Source: Streptococcus sp. 263_SSPC (lineage in GTDB: Bacteria > Bacillota > Bacilli > Lactobacillales > Aerococcaceae). Taken from it: a DNA stretch of 53,533 bases. Each line of letters starts with the position of its first letter. The first letter of the stretch is position 1. This document shows, piece by piece, positions 37,280 through 53,533 of the stretch. Where the stretch lies: positions 1 to 53,533 of the forward strand of contig NZ_JVNU01000050.1 of NCBI RefSeq assembly GCF_001071995.1. Direction: 5' to 3'. The notes under the pieces were generated by a model, which was given only the letters and a program-made list of their open reading frames with translations, was not told where the DNA came from and made no database searches. The translations under genes and the position numbers were made by a program.

Positions 37280-38740
37280 ATGGCATTTATTAGTTCGATT
37301 CTTTATATCATCATTTTACTCAATACCATTGCTGCCATTATCACGGTGTTTCGTGAGCCTCGTGAAATTGCTGCGACATGGGGATGGCTGATTGTCCTTG
37401 TGATGCTTCCAGTCATCGGATTTATCATCTACTTCTTCTTTGGTAGACGTATTCGTAAAAAACGCATCTTTAATTTGCGTGCGCAAGAAACAGTTGGTCT
37501 TCAAGAATTAGTCGAGCAGCAACAACGAGACTTGGCCTATACGAAGGAAAAAATCGGGCCTGCGAAATTTCGCTTTAAGAACCCGTACCAAGAAGAATTA
37601 GCATCCTTCTTCCTGGAAGCCGATGATGCGATTATTACCGAGAATAATGATGTAGAGATTTTTGTGGACGGACAAGAGAAGTTTGACCGTCTAAAAGAAG
37701 ATATTAAAAACGCCAAACATCATATTCACTTGCTGTATTACATCTTCAACCAAGATGAAATTGGCGAAGAAATTATGCAACTCTTAATCGATAAGGCGCA
37801 AGAGGGCGTCGAAGTCCTTGTTATTTATGATGCCCTAGGGTCACGTATGACACGCAATTCTTTCTGGAATAAATTGCATGAAGCAGGCGGTCAGTCTGTT
37901 GCCTTCTTCGGGTACACACTTGGGTTTATCAACTGGCGTATTAACTACCGTAACCACCGTAAGATTGTGGTCATCGACGGTGAAATCGGCTATGTTGGCG
38001 GCTTTAATGTCGGTGATGAATATTTAGGCAAAGGCCCGCTTGGTGCTTGGCGTGATACGCATATTCGCATTGCCGGAGATGCGGTCTATTCATTGCAATC
38101 GCGATTCTTAGTCGATTGGAATGCCGCGGTTAAAGAGGAAAAAAGACGTGAATTTATTCCGGAGTATTTTCCGTTAACTGAAACCAAGGGAGAAAATACG
38201 ATGCAAATCGTCTCAACTGGTCCAGATAGCGATGTTCAGAAAATCAAGTTTGGCCTTGTGAAGATGATTTTAATGGCGAAGAAATCAGTGTGGATTCAAA
38301 CTCCATACTTTATCCCGGATGAGAGTATTCAAGAGGCGCTGTCAATTGCCGCGATGTCTGGAGTGGACGTGCGCGTCATGATTCCATGTAAGCCGGACCA
38401 TCCAGTTGTTTACCGTGCAACAGAATACTATTCTAGCCAATTACTCAAGACAGGCGTGAAAATCTATGTGTATCAAAAAGGGTTCCTTCATGCCAAAACG
38501 ATGGTCGTCGATGGTGAAATGGCAACCGTTGGAACGTCCAACTTTGACATGAGAAGCTTCCGATTAAACTTCGAAGTGAATGCCTTCGTTTATAACGAAC
38601 AGTTCGCTAAAAAAGTCGAAGAGGAATTCCTGCACGACTTGAAAAACTGTACCATCGCGAACGAAAAATATTTCGAAAAACAAGATCGCTGGAAGAAATT
38701 TAAACAGAAATTCGCAAGATTTTTTGCTCCAATCTTATAG
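37280..38740 (+). CDS. cls: Cardiolipin synthase
   Basis: A 486-residue phospholipase-D superfamily enzyme that joins two phosphatidylglycerols to cardiolipin. Two N-terminal membrane helices (ISSILYIIILLNTIAAIITV, then a helix from about 36 to 58) are followed by two HKD motifs: NHRKIVVIDGEIGYVGGFN (about 223) and HAKTMVVDGEMATVGTSNFD (about 403). I start at ATG 37280, 5 bases after GAGAGGAG; a longer frame from 37265 would place the ribosome-binding site inside the gene. It ends next to a run of strong inverted repeats. Confidence 0.93.
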   Translation: MAFISSILYIIILLNTIAAIITVFREPREIAATWGWLIVLVMLPVIGFIIYFFFGRRIRKKRIFNLRAQETVGLQELVEQQQRDLAYTKEKIGPAKFRFKNPYQEELASFFLEADDAIITENNDVEIFVDGQEKFDRLKEDIKNAKHHIHLLYYIFNQDEIGEEIMQLLIDKAQEGVEVLVIYDALGSRMTRNSFWNKLHEAGGQSVAFFGYTLGFINWRINYRNHRKIVVIDGEIGYVGGFNVGDEYLGKGPLGAWRDTHIRIAGDAVYSLQSRFLVDWNAAVKEEKRREFIPEYFPLTETKGENTMQIVSTGPDSDVQKIKFGLVKMILMAKKSVWIQTPYFIPDESIQEALSIAAMSGVDVRVMIPCKPDHPVVYRATEYYSSQLLKTGVKIYVYQKGFLHAKTMVVDGEMATVGTSNFDMRSFRLNFEVNAFVYNEQFAKKVEEEFLHDLKNCTIANEKYFEKQDRWKKFKQKFARFFAPIL

Positions 38741-38860
38741 GATGCGAGACATCGCGCCCAGAAATGGAACGTTGGACTCGAACGCCGGAAGGAACGTGTA
38801 ACGTTCTGCGGACGTTTGAGGAAACGCACGCCATTTCTGCGATGGCGAGCTCAACTAAAA
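38741..38860. repeat. Structured GC-richer element after cls
   Basis: About 120 bases, more GC-rich than their surroundings. CAGAAATGG (38759-38767) pairs with CCATTTCTG (38830-38838) and is extended outward by CATCGC / GCGATGG. The middle contains two AACGTT-bearing motifs (GGAACGTT and AACGTTCTG) that can also pair. It reads as a folded RNA or a small non-coding repeat. I cannot name it. Confidence 0.45.
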
Positions 38861-38874
38861 TCAACAAACCACAG

Positions 38875-38915
38875 CAAAAAATGCACTCACAATAGCGTTT
38901 GTGAGTGCATTTTTT
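38875..38915. terminator. Bidirectional terminator after cls
   Basis: AAAAAATGCACTCACAA / TTTGTGAGTGCATTTTTT with loop TAGCG. Confidence 0.88.
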
Positions 38916-38930
38916 ATATTGTCTTAATCG

Positions 38931-38970
38931 AAAAAGTCCAAATATGGACATGTCCATATTTGGACTTTTT
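38931..38970. repeat. Perfect 40-bp palindrome
   Basis: The left half AAAAAGTCCAAATATGGACA and its exact reverse complement meet with no spacer. The A-run and T-run at the ends would let it terminate transcription in both directions. It contains the core CCAAATATGG / CCATATTTGG, also found in the palindrome at 39002-39037. Confidence 0.9.
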
Positions 38971-39001
38971 AGCCTTGGCTAGATTCAATTTTAAAAATAA
39001 A

Positions 39002-39037
39002 CATTACCATATTTGGTAATTACCAAATATGGTAATG
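39002..39037. repeat. Perfect 36-bp palindrome
   Basis: CATTACCATATTTGGTAA is followed immediately by its reverse complement. It shares the core ACCATATTTGGT with the preceding palindrome and lies just beyond the stop codon of the minus-strand YolD-like gene. Confidence 0.9.
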
Positions 39038-39042
39038 GCGGA

Positions 39043-39387
39043 TTAATCTAACTCCATGCAAGCGACGATTTGTTCCACATTCAAGATGTGAGTGATGTTT
39101 GATCCTTGTTCTAGGAACACAAAGTGATTATTCATTTGGATAGGGCTCTTAATCGTACCGTTCTTTGTGAATGTTACTAGATTTCCAGCGTTATCGTATT
39201 TCTCGAAGTGGAGTACGATTGGTTTCTTGAAGTAGAAACTATGGTGAATTTGTTCAACCACGTCGATTAGGGGCATTACAGTTGGTTTAAAGAACACATC
39301 TTTTTCTTCATATTCTTCTTGAGAGACTTGTAGTTTATTAATGAATGGTTTGATAAATGATGTAAATGTTGATTTGCGTTGTTCCAT
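39043..39387 (-). CDS. YolD-like protein under LexA control
   Basis: A 114-residue protein whose second half (HHSFYFKKPIVLHFEKYDNA, then a GTIKSPIQMNNHFVFLEQG segment and NITHILNVEQIVAC) has the strand pattern of YolD-like proteins. In Firmicutes these accompany Y-family polymerases in the SOS response. The identification is by pattern and is supported by two LexA boxes in the promoter. GGAGGT precedes the ATG. No umuC/uvrX-type polymerase gene is adjacent, so this copy stands alone. It is probably involved in DNA-damage tolerance, by inference. Confidence 0.65.
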   Translation of the reverse strand: MEQRKSTFTSFIKPFINKLQVSQEEYEEKDVFFKPTVMPLIDVVEQIHHSFYFKKPIVLHFEKYDNAGNLVTFTKNGTIKSPIQMNNHFVFLEQGSNITHILNVEQIVACMELD

Positions 39388-39399
39388 TTTCGATACCTC

Positions 39400-39413
39400 C
39401 GAACATTTGTTTG
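39400..39413 (-). promoter_or_regulatory. LexA (DinR) box 1
   Basis: CGAACATTTGTTTG fits the Firmicute LexA consensus CGAAC-N4-GTTCG at 9 of the 10 fixed positions. It touches the ribosome-binding site of the YolD-like gene. Confidence 0.75.
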
Positions 39414-39420
39414 CATATTT

Positions 39421-39449
39421 ATTATACGAACAAATGTTCTAAAATGCAA
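39421..39449 (-). promoter_or_regulatory. Promoter of the YolD-like gene with LexA box 2
   Basis: Minus strand: -35 TTGCAT (39444-39449), 17-base spacer, -10 TATAAT (39421-39426). The box CGAACAAATGTTCT (39427-39440) fills the spacer. Two boxes and their position make SOS repression very likely. Confidence 0.8.
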
Positions 39450-39535
39450 TAGAAAAGAAAAAGTTTTTCAAAAAAAGATGTGTTTCTTCCTATTTATAAA
39501 GTTTGAGTTTGCCCGAGATTATGGGAAATTATCGT

Positions 39536-39564
39536 TTGAATGAATGCAAAATAAAGTTTATAAT
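39536..39564 (+). promoter_or_regulatory. V-ATPase operon promoter
   Basis: -35 TTGAAT (39536-39541), 17-base spacer, -10 TATAAT (39559-39564). It lies 54 bases before the first ATG. Confidence 0.7.
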
Positions 39565-39617
39565 AGTTAAGAAAAGCATTTTACTATTCGTGAAAGCGAA
39601 TGGATTGGAGGTGTCAC

Positions 39618-39930
39618 ATGAGTCAAGAGATTCTAAATTCTGTTTTGGCCATTGAGTCTGAAGCAAAAGCGTTGAAGGAAAAGTTCGATGAACAATTATC
39701 CCAAACGAATGCTGCAACAGATCAACGAGTGAACGAAGCTAAATCGAATATGGAACATTCGTTAGAAGTCTACAAAGCTGAGTTGAAAGAAAAAAATCAA
39801 CAAAAGAAAGCAGAGTTCGAAGCGAAAGTGAAAGAAGACGAATTAGCGGAAATTGCTGCGCTGAAAGAACGTTTCAATCATCTGAAACAGGATTTAGTTC
39901 AGGATACTGTGAAGGAGGTGTTGAAGAGAT

Positions 39931-39944
<14 letters not shown>
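39618..39944 (+). CDS. ntpF: V-type ATPase peripheral-stalk subunit (NtpF/subunit G)
   Basis: A 108-residue coiled-coil protein (Glu/Lys/Ala/Gln-rich, LNSVLAIESEAKALKEKFDE onward) in the position of ntpF in the Enterococcus hirae ntp operon. With subunit E it forms the peripheral stalk. I start it at ATG 39618, 5 bases after GGAGGTG; an in-frame ATG at 39600 precedes that site. It overlaps ntpI by 14 bases. The call rests on position and coiled-coil character, since this family conserves little sequence. Confidence 0.85.
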
Positions 39945-42395
<2,451 letters not shown>

Positions 42396-42409
42396 GAGGA
42401 GGGGTATTC

Positions 42410-42994
42410 TTGAAAGATTTAGAGCAACTAAAACAACTTATTCTAGCGGATTTAGAAAAAGAATCAAAGCAGCGAATTGAGGTTGCTACTAAAGAACAAG
42501 AAGAACGCATCAATCAAATGAATGCACAATATTCGCAACAAGAAATGGCGAAGAAAACTGCATTAAAACAAGAAGCAAAATCACAATACGAAAAAGAGCA
42601 ACAGACTATTTTGAACGCAAGTAAAAAAGAAGTCTTGCGCGTCAAACGTGAACTTCTTGAAAGTGTATTTGAGGACGTTCTACAAGTAATGTCTACCTGG
42701 AGCGGGGAAACATTACGTCTCTTTATCGAGTCAGCTATTCGCAAATTACCAAAACAACAACCAACAACACTTACTTTTGGAGAGGAAACTGTTTCTCGTT
42801 TGAGCGATGAAGACAAACATGCATTAACTTCGCAATTTGCCTTTGTTAACATCGACGAAGCAACCCTTCCAAAGAAAGCTGGATTTGTGTTGAAACAAGA
42901 AGGTATCGAATATAACTATTTATTCGAAGCATTAATTGAAGATTTAAAAGAAGAATATTCACCTATCTTAGCTAGAAAAGCATTCATTGGGTAA
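42410..42994 (+). CDS. ntpE: V-type ATPase subunit E
   Basis: A 194-residue peripheral-stalk subunit: a long N-terminal helix rich in Lys/Glu/Gln (residues 1-80) and a mixed C-terminal globular head that binds the A3B3 crown. It starts at TTG 42410, with AGGAGGGG 5-6 bases upstream. Gene order and length match ntpE of Enterococcus hirae. It lies 14 bases after ntpK. Confidence 0.88.
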   Translation: MKDLEQLKQLILADLEKESKQRIEVATKEQEERINQMNAQYSQQEMAKKTALKQEAKSQYEKEQQTILNASKKEVLRVKRELLESVFEDVLQVMSTWSGETLRLFIESAIRKLPKQQPTTLTFGEETVSRLSDEDKHALTSQFAFVNIDEATLPKKAGFVLKQEGIEYNYLFEALIEDLKEEYSPILARKAFIG

Positions 42995-43005
42995 GGAGGG
43001 ATGGA

Positions 43006-44007
43006 ATGAATGATTTAGCCTATTCAGGAGTGAATACGACCGTTCGTATTCTTGAACAGCAATTACTGTCCAAGGAACAATTGAATGGGATTCTCGTATC
43101 TAAATCCTTACAACAAGCATTAGAAGCCTTGCAAAAGACAAGTTATGAGGTAGATGTACAAGAAGTTCTCGAATCAAGACAGTTCGACCCAGTCCTAGAT
43201 GCCCATTTGAAACGCAACTATGATGAGGTATTAGAACTCATTCCAGATGCATCACTCCTTGATGTATTCTCGATTCGTTACACTTACCATAATTTAAAAG
43301 TTCTTCTAAAATCGAAGTTCTCTGGAAAAGACTTAAAACATTTATGTGTTCCGTTAGGACGTTATTCCTTCGATACATTAAATCAATTAGTCGAAACTCA
43401 AGATTCACTTGATGTACCAGATATCATGATTGAAGGGGTTCGTGAAGCATATGCCGATTTTGAAAACTTTGGTCGCCTAGAAGCAGCCGATGTATTTATG
43501 GATCGCTACTATTTCAAACATCTTCGACTCATCGACCGTACAATGAATCAAGAGGTCATCCATCAAATCGTGAACATTATGATTGATATGGGAAACATCA
43601 CAACGTTAATTCGTGCCACAAAGCAAAAACAATCACGCTCATTCTTAATTGGGGTATTGTCTAGCGAAGGTACTGTAGATAAGACATTATTAATCGACGA
43701 AGTGCTTGAAAAGGGCACAGAGGCTCTTGTTGACCTTTATCGTCATGTTCCATACTATGACAAGTTTGTTGCGATTTTAGAACAGGAAGAACATCCAGTC
43801 TTTGCATTGGAATTATTAAAAGAAGAATTGATTCATCACATTCTAGAAGAAGCGACTTTTGAACCATTTGGACCCTTGCCAAGTCTTGCGTATATTCATG
43901 CGCTTGAGATGGAAGTTAAAAACCTTCGTCTATTACTTGTAGGTGTGGACAATGAGTTTACAGAAGAACAATTAAGAGAAAGGATGCGACCAGTTTATGT
44001 CTCATAA
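43006..44007 (+). CDS. ntpC: V-type ATPase subunit C (d-type rotor cap)
   Basis: A 333-residue funnel-shaped subunit that links the central shaft to the c ring. It has the helical repeat character and the family segments NTTVRILEQQLLSKEQL and LRLIDRTMNQEVIHQIVNIM near the middle. AAGGAGGG precedes the ATG. Its stop overlaps the start of ntpG by 11 bases. Confidence 0.92.
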   Translation: MNDLAYSGVNTTVRILEQQLLSKEQLNGILVSKSLQQALEALQKTSYEVDVQEVLESRQFDPVLDAHLKRNYDEVLELIPDASLLDVFSIRYTYHNLKVLLKSKFSGKDLKHLCVPLGRYSFDTLNQLVETQDSLDVPDIMIEGVREAYADFENFGRLEAADVFMDRYYFKHLRLIDRTMNQEVIHQIVNIMIDMGNITTLIRATKQKQSRSFLIGVLSSEGTVDKTLLIDEVLEKGTEALVDLYRHVPYYDKFVAILEQEEHPVFALELLKEELIHHILEEATFEPFGPLPSLAYIHALEMEVKNLRLLLVGVDNEFTEEQLRERMRPVYVS

Positions 44008-44308
44008 AATTGCCGTAGTTGGCGACAAAGATTCCATCCTTCCTTTTAAAATTTTAGGATTTAACGTGTTCCCTTGCCACGAAGCGCAAACGGCACGCAA
44101 GATGATTGATGAACTTGCTGAAGATGAAGTCGGCATCATTTATGTAACGGAAGCTATTGCTAGTCAAATTCCGGAAACGATTCGTCGTTATGATGCAGAA
44201 ATTTCACCAGCCATCATCCTCATTCCGAACCATAAAGGGTCTTTAGGAATTGGAAAATCAAGAATTCAAGAAAATGTAGAAAAAGCGGTTGGACAAAACA
44301 TCTTATAA
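43997..44308 (+). CDS. ntpG: V-type ATPase subunit G (F-type central-stalk subunit)
   Basis: A 103-residue Rossmann-like protein ([20 protein letters not shown]) that binds the shaft subunit D; it is called F in other nomenclatures. [20 protein letters not shown] matches the family. It starts inside the end of ntpC, indicating coupling. The C-terminus ([19 protein letters not shown]) is the tail that contacts the crown. Confidence 0.92.
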   Translation: MSHKIAVVGDKDSILPFKILGFNVFPCHEAQTARKMIDELAEDEVGIIYVTEAIASQIPETIRRYDAEISPAIILIPNHKGSLGIGKSRIQENVEKAVGQNIL

Positions 44309-44342
44309 CCAACCAATACACGAAACTAAGGGAGGTACCTCA

Positions 44343-46124
44343 GTGAAGATCGGAAGAATCGTAAAAGTATCAGGTCCTCTTGTGACTGCTGAAGGAATGG
44401 AAGATGCGAATATTCAAGATATTTGTCGTGTAGGTCATCTAGGCCTTATCGGTGAAATCATCGAAATGCGTAAAGATATTGCATCCATTCAAGTATATGA
44501 AGAAACTTCAGGAATTGGACCAGGAGAACCCGTCGAAACAACAGGGGAAGCTTTATCTGTTGAATTGGCGCCAGGGATTGTATCTCAAATGTTTGATGGG
44601 ATTCAACGTCCCCTCAATAAATTTAAAGAAGTATCACAAAGTGACTTCTTAGTCCGCGGAACAAACGTGGATCCTCTTGACCGTGAAAAAGAGTGGGAAT
44701 TCGTTCCTACTGCTACTGTGGGTCAAGAAGTAGAAGCCGGAGACATTATCGGTTATGTACAAGAAACTAAAGTTGTACAACATAAAATCATGGTGCCTTA
44801 CGGTGTGAAAGGTAAATTAGTAAAAGTGGAAGCTGGAAACTTCAAAATCGAAGATACAGTGTACCAAATTGAAACAGAATCAGGCGTACGTGATTTCAAC
44901 TTAATCCAACGTTGGCCGGTACGTCGTGGTCGTCCATATAAAGTAAAGAAAAACACTGAAGTTCCAATGTTAACAGGACAACGTGTTATCGATACTTTCT
45001 TCCCAGTAACAAAAGGGGGAGCAGCAGCTGTACCAGGACCATTCGGAGCTGGTAAAACAGTGGTGCAACACCAAATCGCAAAATGGGCTGACGTGGATAT
45101 CGTAGTATACGTAGGTTGTGGGGAACGTGGAAACGAAATGACAGACGTATTGAATGAATTCCCTGAATTGATTGACCCAACAACAGGTGAATCAATCATG
45201 GAACGTACCATCTTAATCGCCAACACTTCAAACATGCCAGTAGCTGCTCGTGAAGCGTCTATTTACACAGGTATCACAATTGCGGAATACTTCCGTGATA
45301 TGGGATATAACGTAGCCATCATGGCGGACTCTACATCACGTTGGGCAGAAGCGCTTCGTGAAATGTCTGGACGTTTAGAAGAAATGCCAGGGGACGAAGG
45401 GTACCCAGCTTACTTAGGAAGCCGTATCGCAGAATACTACGAACGTGCAGGACGTGTTGAAACATTAGGTAGCGAAGGTCGTGAAGGGACCATTACAGCT
45501 ATCGGTGCCGTATCACCTCCAGGGGGAGACACATCAGAACCAGTAACACAAAATACATTACGTGTTGCGAAAGTATTCTGGGGATTAGATGCAACATTGG
45601 CGCAAAAACGTCACTTCCCATCTATGAACTGGTTAACTTCTTACTCATTGTATGACCCAGAAGTTGGTAAATACATGGATGAGAATGTGCATTCGAACTG
45701 GTCTGAATTTGTTCAACATGCAATGAACACATTACAAGAAGAAGCAAGCTTAGAAGAAATCGTTCGTTTAGTTGGTCTTGAATCATTATCTGAACGTGAC
45801 CGTTTAACAATGACAATCGCGAAATCTCTTCGTGAAGACTTCTTACAACAAAACGCGTTTGACGATGTCGATACATTTACATCACGCGAAAAACAATATC
45901 GTATGTTAGAGCTCATCTTAACGTTCGAAAAAGAAGCGCGTAATGCGATGAAACTTGGTTCTTACTATGCGGAAATTATGGATGGAACAGAAGAAGTACG
46001 TGACCGTATTGCTCGTTCTAAATATATTCCAGAAGCTGAGATTGCACGCTTTGAAGAAATTAAAGCTCAAATCAAAGCAGATATCGAAAAAACAATTCAA
46101 CATGGAGGGATGACACATGCTTAA
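44343..46124 (+). CDS. ntpA: V-type ATPase catalytic subunit A
   Basis: A 593-residue catalytic subunit that hydrolyses ATP. The Walker A motif is [13 protein letters not shown] and the Walker B region [18 protein letters not shown]. The catalytic Glu lies in GCGERGNEM. The non-homologous region typical of A subunits lies at about 110-190. It starts at GTG 44343, with GGGAGGT 6 bases upstream; a longer frame from 44289 lies inside the end of ntpG. It overlaps ntpB by 8 bases. Confidence 0.96.
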   Translation: MKIGRIVKVSGPLVTAEGMEDANIQDICRVGHLGLIGEIIEMRKDIASIQVYEETSGIGPGEPVETTGEALSVELAPGIVSQMFDGIQRPLNKFKEVSQSDFLVRGTNVDPLDREKEWEFVPTATVGQEVEAGDIIGYVQETKVVQHKIMVPYGVKGKLVKVEAGNFKIEDTVYQIETESGVRDFNLIQRWPVRRGRPYKVKKNTEVPMLTGQRVIDTFFPVTKGGAAAVPGPFGAGKTVVQHQIAKWADVDIVVYVGCGERGNEMTDVLNEFPELIDPTTGESIMERTILIANTSNMPVAAREASIYTGITIAEYFRDMGYNVAIMADSTSRWAEALREMSGRLEEMPGDEGYPAYLGSRIAEYYERAGRVETLGSEGREGTITAIGAVSPPGGDTSEPVTQNTLRVAKVFWGLDATLAQKRHFPSMNWLTSYSLYDPEVGKYMDENVHSNWSEFVQHAMNTLQEEASLEEIVRLVGLESLSERDRLTMTIAKSLREDFLQQNAFDDVDTFTSREKQYRMLELILTFEKEARNAMKLGSYYAEIMDGTEEVRDRIARSKYIPEAEIARFEEIKAQIKADIEKTIQHGGMTHA

Positions 46125-47493
46125 AGAGTATCGTACGATTAGTGAAGTTGTTGGCCCTTTAATGATGGTTGAACAAGTCGAAGGCGTTAAATATGATGAG
46201 TTGGTTGAAATCCAATTACAAAATGGTGAATTACGTCATGGACAAGTATTGGAAGTAAACGAAGATAAAGCAATGGTTCAGATTTTCGAAGGACCAAGCG
46301 GAATCAACATTCGTGATACAAAAGTACGTTTCCGTGGTAAACCATTATCATTAAACGTATCTGAAGACATGATTGGTCGTATTTTTGATGGAATGGGGAA
46401 CGTGATGGATAATGGTCCTGAAATCCTTCCAGAAGCGACTTTAGACGTAAACGGACAAGCGATTAACCCAGTTTCTCGTGACTATCCGGATGAATTTATC
46501 CAAACAGGGATTTCTGCGATTGACCACTTGAACACTCTTGTTCGTGGACAAAAATTACCAGTATTCTCTGGTTCAGGGCTTCCTCACAAAGAGTTAGCAG
46601 CCCAAATCGCACGTCAAGCGACTGTATTAAATAGCGACGAAAAATTCGCGGTAGTATTTGCTGCAATGGGGATTACCTTCGACGAAGCGGAATACTTCAT
46701 GGAAGACTTCCGTAAAACAGGAGCGATTGACCGTTCAGTAATGTTCCTTAACTTAGCGAGCGACCCAGCTATCGAACGTATTGCGACACCAAAAATCGCA
46801 TTAACAACAGCTGAGTACTTAGCGTTTGAAAAAGGAATGCACGTACTTGTTATCATGACAGACATGACAAACTACTGTGAAGCGCTTCGTGAAATTTCAG
46901 CGGCTCGTCGTGAAGTTCCAGGACGTCGTGGATATCCAGGTTACTTATATACAAACCTTTCAACAATCTACGAACGTGCAGGACGTATCGTTGGTAAGCC
47001 AGGATCGGTAACTCAAATCCCAATCCTTTCAATGCCTGAAGATGATATCACTCACCCAATTCCTGACTTAACAGGATACATCACAGAAGGACAAATCATT
47101 TTGGACCGTGCTCTTGATAAACAAGGGATTCAACCTCCAATTAACGTATTGCCTTCATTATCTCGTCTAAAAGATAAAGGTTCAGGTGAAGGAAAGACTC
47201 GTAAGGACCACGCACCAACGATGAACCAATTATTCGCGGCTTATGCAACTGGTAAACAAGCCAAAGAACTTGCGGTTGTATTAGGGGAATCTGCATTATC
47301 AAAAACTGATAAGAAATATGTAGAGTTCACAGAACGTTTTGAACGTGAATATGTTGGACAAGGCTTCTATACGAACCGTTCTATCCAAGAAACACTAGAC
47401 CTTGGATGGGAACTCTTATCAATCCTTCCACGTACGGAATTGAAACGTATTAAGGATGAGTTATTAGATGAATACCTTCCGGAAGGGGAGTGA
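46117..47493 (+). CDS. ntpB: V-type ATPase subunit B
   Basis: A 458-residue non-catalytic subunit of the A3B3 crown. The P-loop is degenerate: [20 protein letters not shown] replaces Walker A, as in all B subunits. The arginine finger is expected in [39 protein letters not shown] is the signature. GGAGGG lies inside the end of ntpA. The length is as in Enterococcus hirae NtpB (458). Confidence 0.96.
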   Translation: MLKEYRTISEVVGPLMMVEQVEGVKYDELVEIQLQNGELRHGQVLEVNEDKAMVQIFEGPSGINIRDTKVRFRGKPLSLNVSEDMIGRIFDGMGNVMDNGPEILPEATLDVNGQAINPVSRDYPDEFIQTGISAIDHLNTLVRGQKLPVFSGSGLPHKELAAQIARQATVLNSDEKFAVVFAAMGITFDEAEYFMEDFRKTGAIDRSVMFLNLASDPAIERIATPKIALTTAEYLAFEKGMHVLVIMTDMTNYCEALREISAARREVPGRRGYPGYLYTNLSTIYERAGRIVGKPGSVTQIPILSMPEDDITHPIPDLTGYITEGQIILDRALDKQGIQPPINVLPSLSRLKDKGSGEGKTRKDHAPTMNQLFAAYATGKQAKELAVVLGESALSKTDKKYVEFTERFEREYVGQGFYTNRSIQETLDLGWELLSILPRTELKRIKDELLDEYLPEGE

Positions 47494-47498
47494 TTCTT

Positions 47499-48131
47499 TT
47501 GACACGATTGAATGTCAAACCAACCCGTATGGAGTTGACGAAGTTAAAGCATCGTCTTGTCGTGTCAAAAAGGGGGCATAAACTCCTAAAGGATAAACAA
47601 GATGAGTTAATGCGTCAGTTCATCGAATTAATTCGTAAAAACAATGCGTTGCGTGAGGCGGTTGAAACGCGTCTCGTTGAAGGGATGAAGAGCTTCGTTC
47701 TAGCCAAAGCAACATTAGAAGAAGCGTTCATCGAAGAATTAGTGGCGATTCCACCACAAAGCGTAACCTTGGATTTACAAGAAAAGAACATTATGAGTGT
47801 GTATGTTCCGGAAATGCATTTCACGGTGAAAAATGAAAACGAAGAGAGTGACTTCAAATATGGTTACTTGAACTCGAACAGTGAAATTGACGACTCTGTA
47901 GAACAAATCTCAGATGTGTTAAATGATCTACTAGAGTTGACAGAGATTGAAAAGACTTGCCAATTACTAGCAGATGAAATTGAAAAAACAAGACGTCGTG
48001 TAAACGCGCTTGAATATCGATTGATCCCGCAATTAGAAGAAACGATTTACTTTATCGAAATGAAACTTGAAGAAAACGAGCGCGCAAGTATTACTCGTAT
48101 TATGAAAGTGAAAGATATGGGACAAAAATAA
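47499..48131 (+). CDS. ntpD: V-type ATPase central shaft subunit D
   Basis: A 210-residue coiled-coil shaft protein that rotates inside the A3B3 crown. It begins [20 protein letters not shown], the expected family start, from TTG 47499 with AAGGGGAG (47483-47490) 8 bases away. A GTG at 47490 would add three residues and is part of that site. It is the last gene of the operon; ntpH and ntpJ, present after ntpD in Enterococcus hirae, are absent. Confidence 0.93.
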   Translation: MTRLNVKPTRMELTKLKHRLVVSKRGHKLLKDKQDELMRQFIELIRKNNALREAVETRLVEGMKSFVLAKATLEEAFIEELVAIPPQSVTLDLQEKNIMSVYVPEMHFTVKNENEESDFKYGYLNSNSEIDDSVEQISDVLNDLLELTEIEKTCQLLADEIEKTRRRVNALEYRLIPQLEETIYFIEMKLEENERASITRIMKVKDMGQK

Positions 48132-48141
48132 AGAACAGAAG

Positions 48142-48173
48142 ACTCCTAGCAGGTGATGCTAGGAGTTTTTTTG
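48142..48173 (+). terminator. V-ATPase operon terminator
   Basis: ACTCCTAGC / GCTAGGAGT with loop AGGTGAT and seven T. Confidence 0.9.
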
Positions 48174-48204
48174 ATTTAATTCCATTAATTCTTTGAAGAA
48201 AATA

Positions 48205-48218
48205 TGAAAGCGCTTGAA
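48205..48218 (+). promoter_or_regulatory. Possible cre (CcpA) site upstream of the GH101 gene
   Basis: TGAAAGCGCTTGAA matches the cre consensus TGWAANCGNTNWCA except at two positions near the right end. It lies about 105 bases before the start codon. Catabolite control of a mucin-sugar enzyme would be expected, but the match is imperfect. Confidence 0.35.
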
Positions 48219-48288
48219 ATTGAGCAAAATAGTATAAGTAAAGAGCAAAAAAGTCTAAGTCGGTCTATCTGGAAAGTGCTAAAATTAA

Positions 48289-53533
<5,245 letters not shown>

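Noticed and set aside
44289-44342. Longer N-terminus for the V-ATPase A subunit
   Set aside because: Its codons overlap the end of ntpG and the GGGAGGT site for GTG 44343.

Overview
The window reads as a low-GC Gram-positive chromosome of the order Lactobacillales. The closest fit is a Granulicatella/Carnobacteriaceae-type oral or mucosal bacterium. That placement is inference from gene content: a suf operon in the order C-D-S-U-B, an enterococcal-type V-ATPase operon, a PerR whose metal ligands sit at the Bacillus positions, the rpsO / pnp / RNase J2 set, and a YSIRK-signal surface glycosidase of the pneumococcal GH101 type. No rRNA, tRNA or CRISPR array was seen.

Layout. 1-596: the truncated 5' part of an ISL3-family insertion sequence, whose end lies about 10 bp from the stop codon of a glutamine-amidotransferase-like peptidase gene (606-1349, minus). 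1442-6692: the sufCDSUB iron-sulfur assembly operon, with a palindrome resembling a Fur/PerR site on its promoter. 6643-9890: a gene-poor, AT-rich islet of very small genes, gene fragments and terminators, bracketed by two diverged copies of the last six sufB codons plus the sufB terminator. 10092-12607: a three-gene cassette (small possible DNA-binding protein, SPFH/band-7 protein, exported membrane protein of unknown function). 12678-22317: mostly housekeeping genes (uracil-DNA glycosylase family, prolyl aminopeptidase, NrdI, RF3, DegV, HerA-like ATPase, DJ-1/PfpI, PerR, peptidoglycan deacetylase, S15).

22392-32438: a maltodextrin locus. A LacI-type regulator, two permeases and a binding lipoprotein lie on the minus strand. 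4-alpha-glucanotransferase, glycogen/maltodextrin phosphorylase and a sucrose-phosphorylase-type enzyme lie on the plus strand. A 338-bp control region full of CGTTTGC-type operators separates the two arms. Together they would import maltodextrins and phosphorolyse them to glucose 1-phosphate; the transport ATPase is not in the window. 32475-38740: pnp with a long hairpin leader, RNase J2, a ThiT-like transporter and cardiolipin synthase. 38741-39037: a run of long inverted repeats between convergent genes. 39043-39449: a YolD-like gene with two LexA boxes. 39536-48173: the ntpFIKECGABD V-type ATPase operon, whose c subunit carries the complete Na+-binding set known from Enterococcus hirae. 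48325-end: the N-terminal 1736 codons of a GH101 endo-alpha-N-acetylgalactosaminidase, cut by the window edge.

The least ordinary part is the 6.6-9.9 kb islet. Its flanking repeats look like the attachment sites of an element that integrates at the 3' end of sufB and restores the reading frame, or like the scar of recombination with a diverged sufB. Its contents (two paralogous small SH3-like proteins, an antitoxin-like protein and a broken copy of it, start-less fragments) look like an orphan immunity or toxin-antitoxin reservoir.
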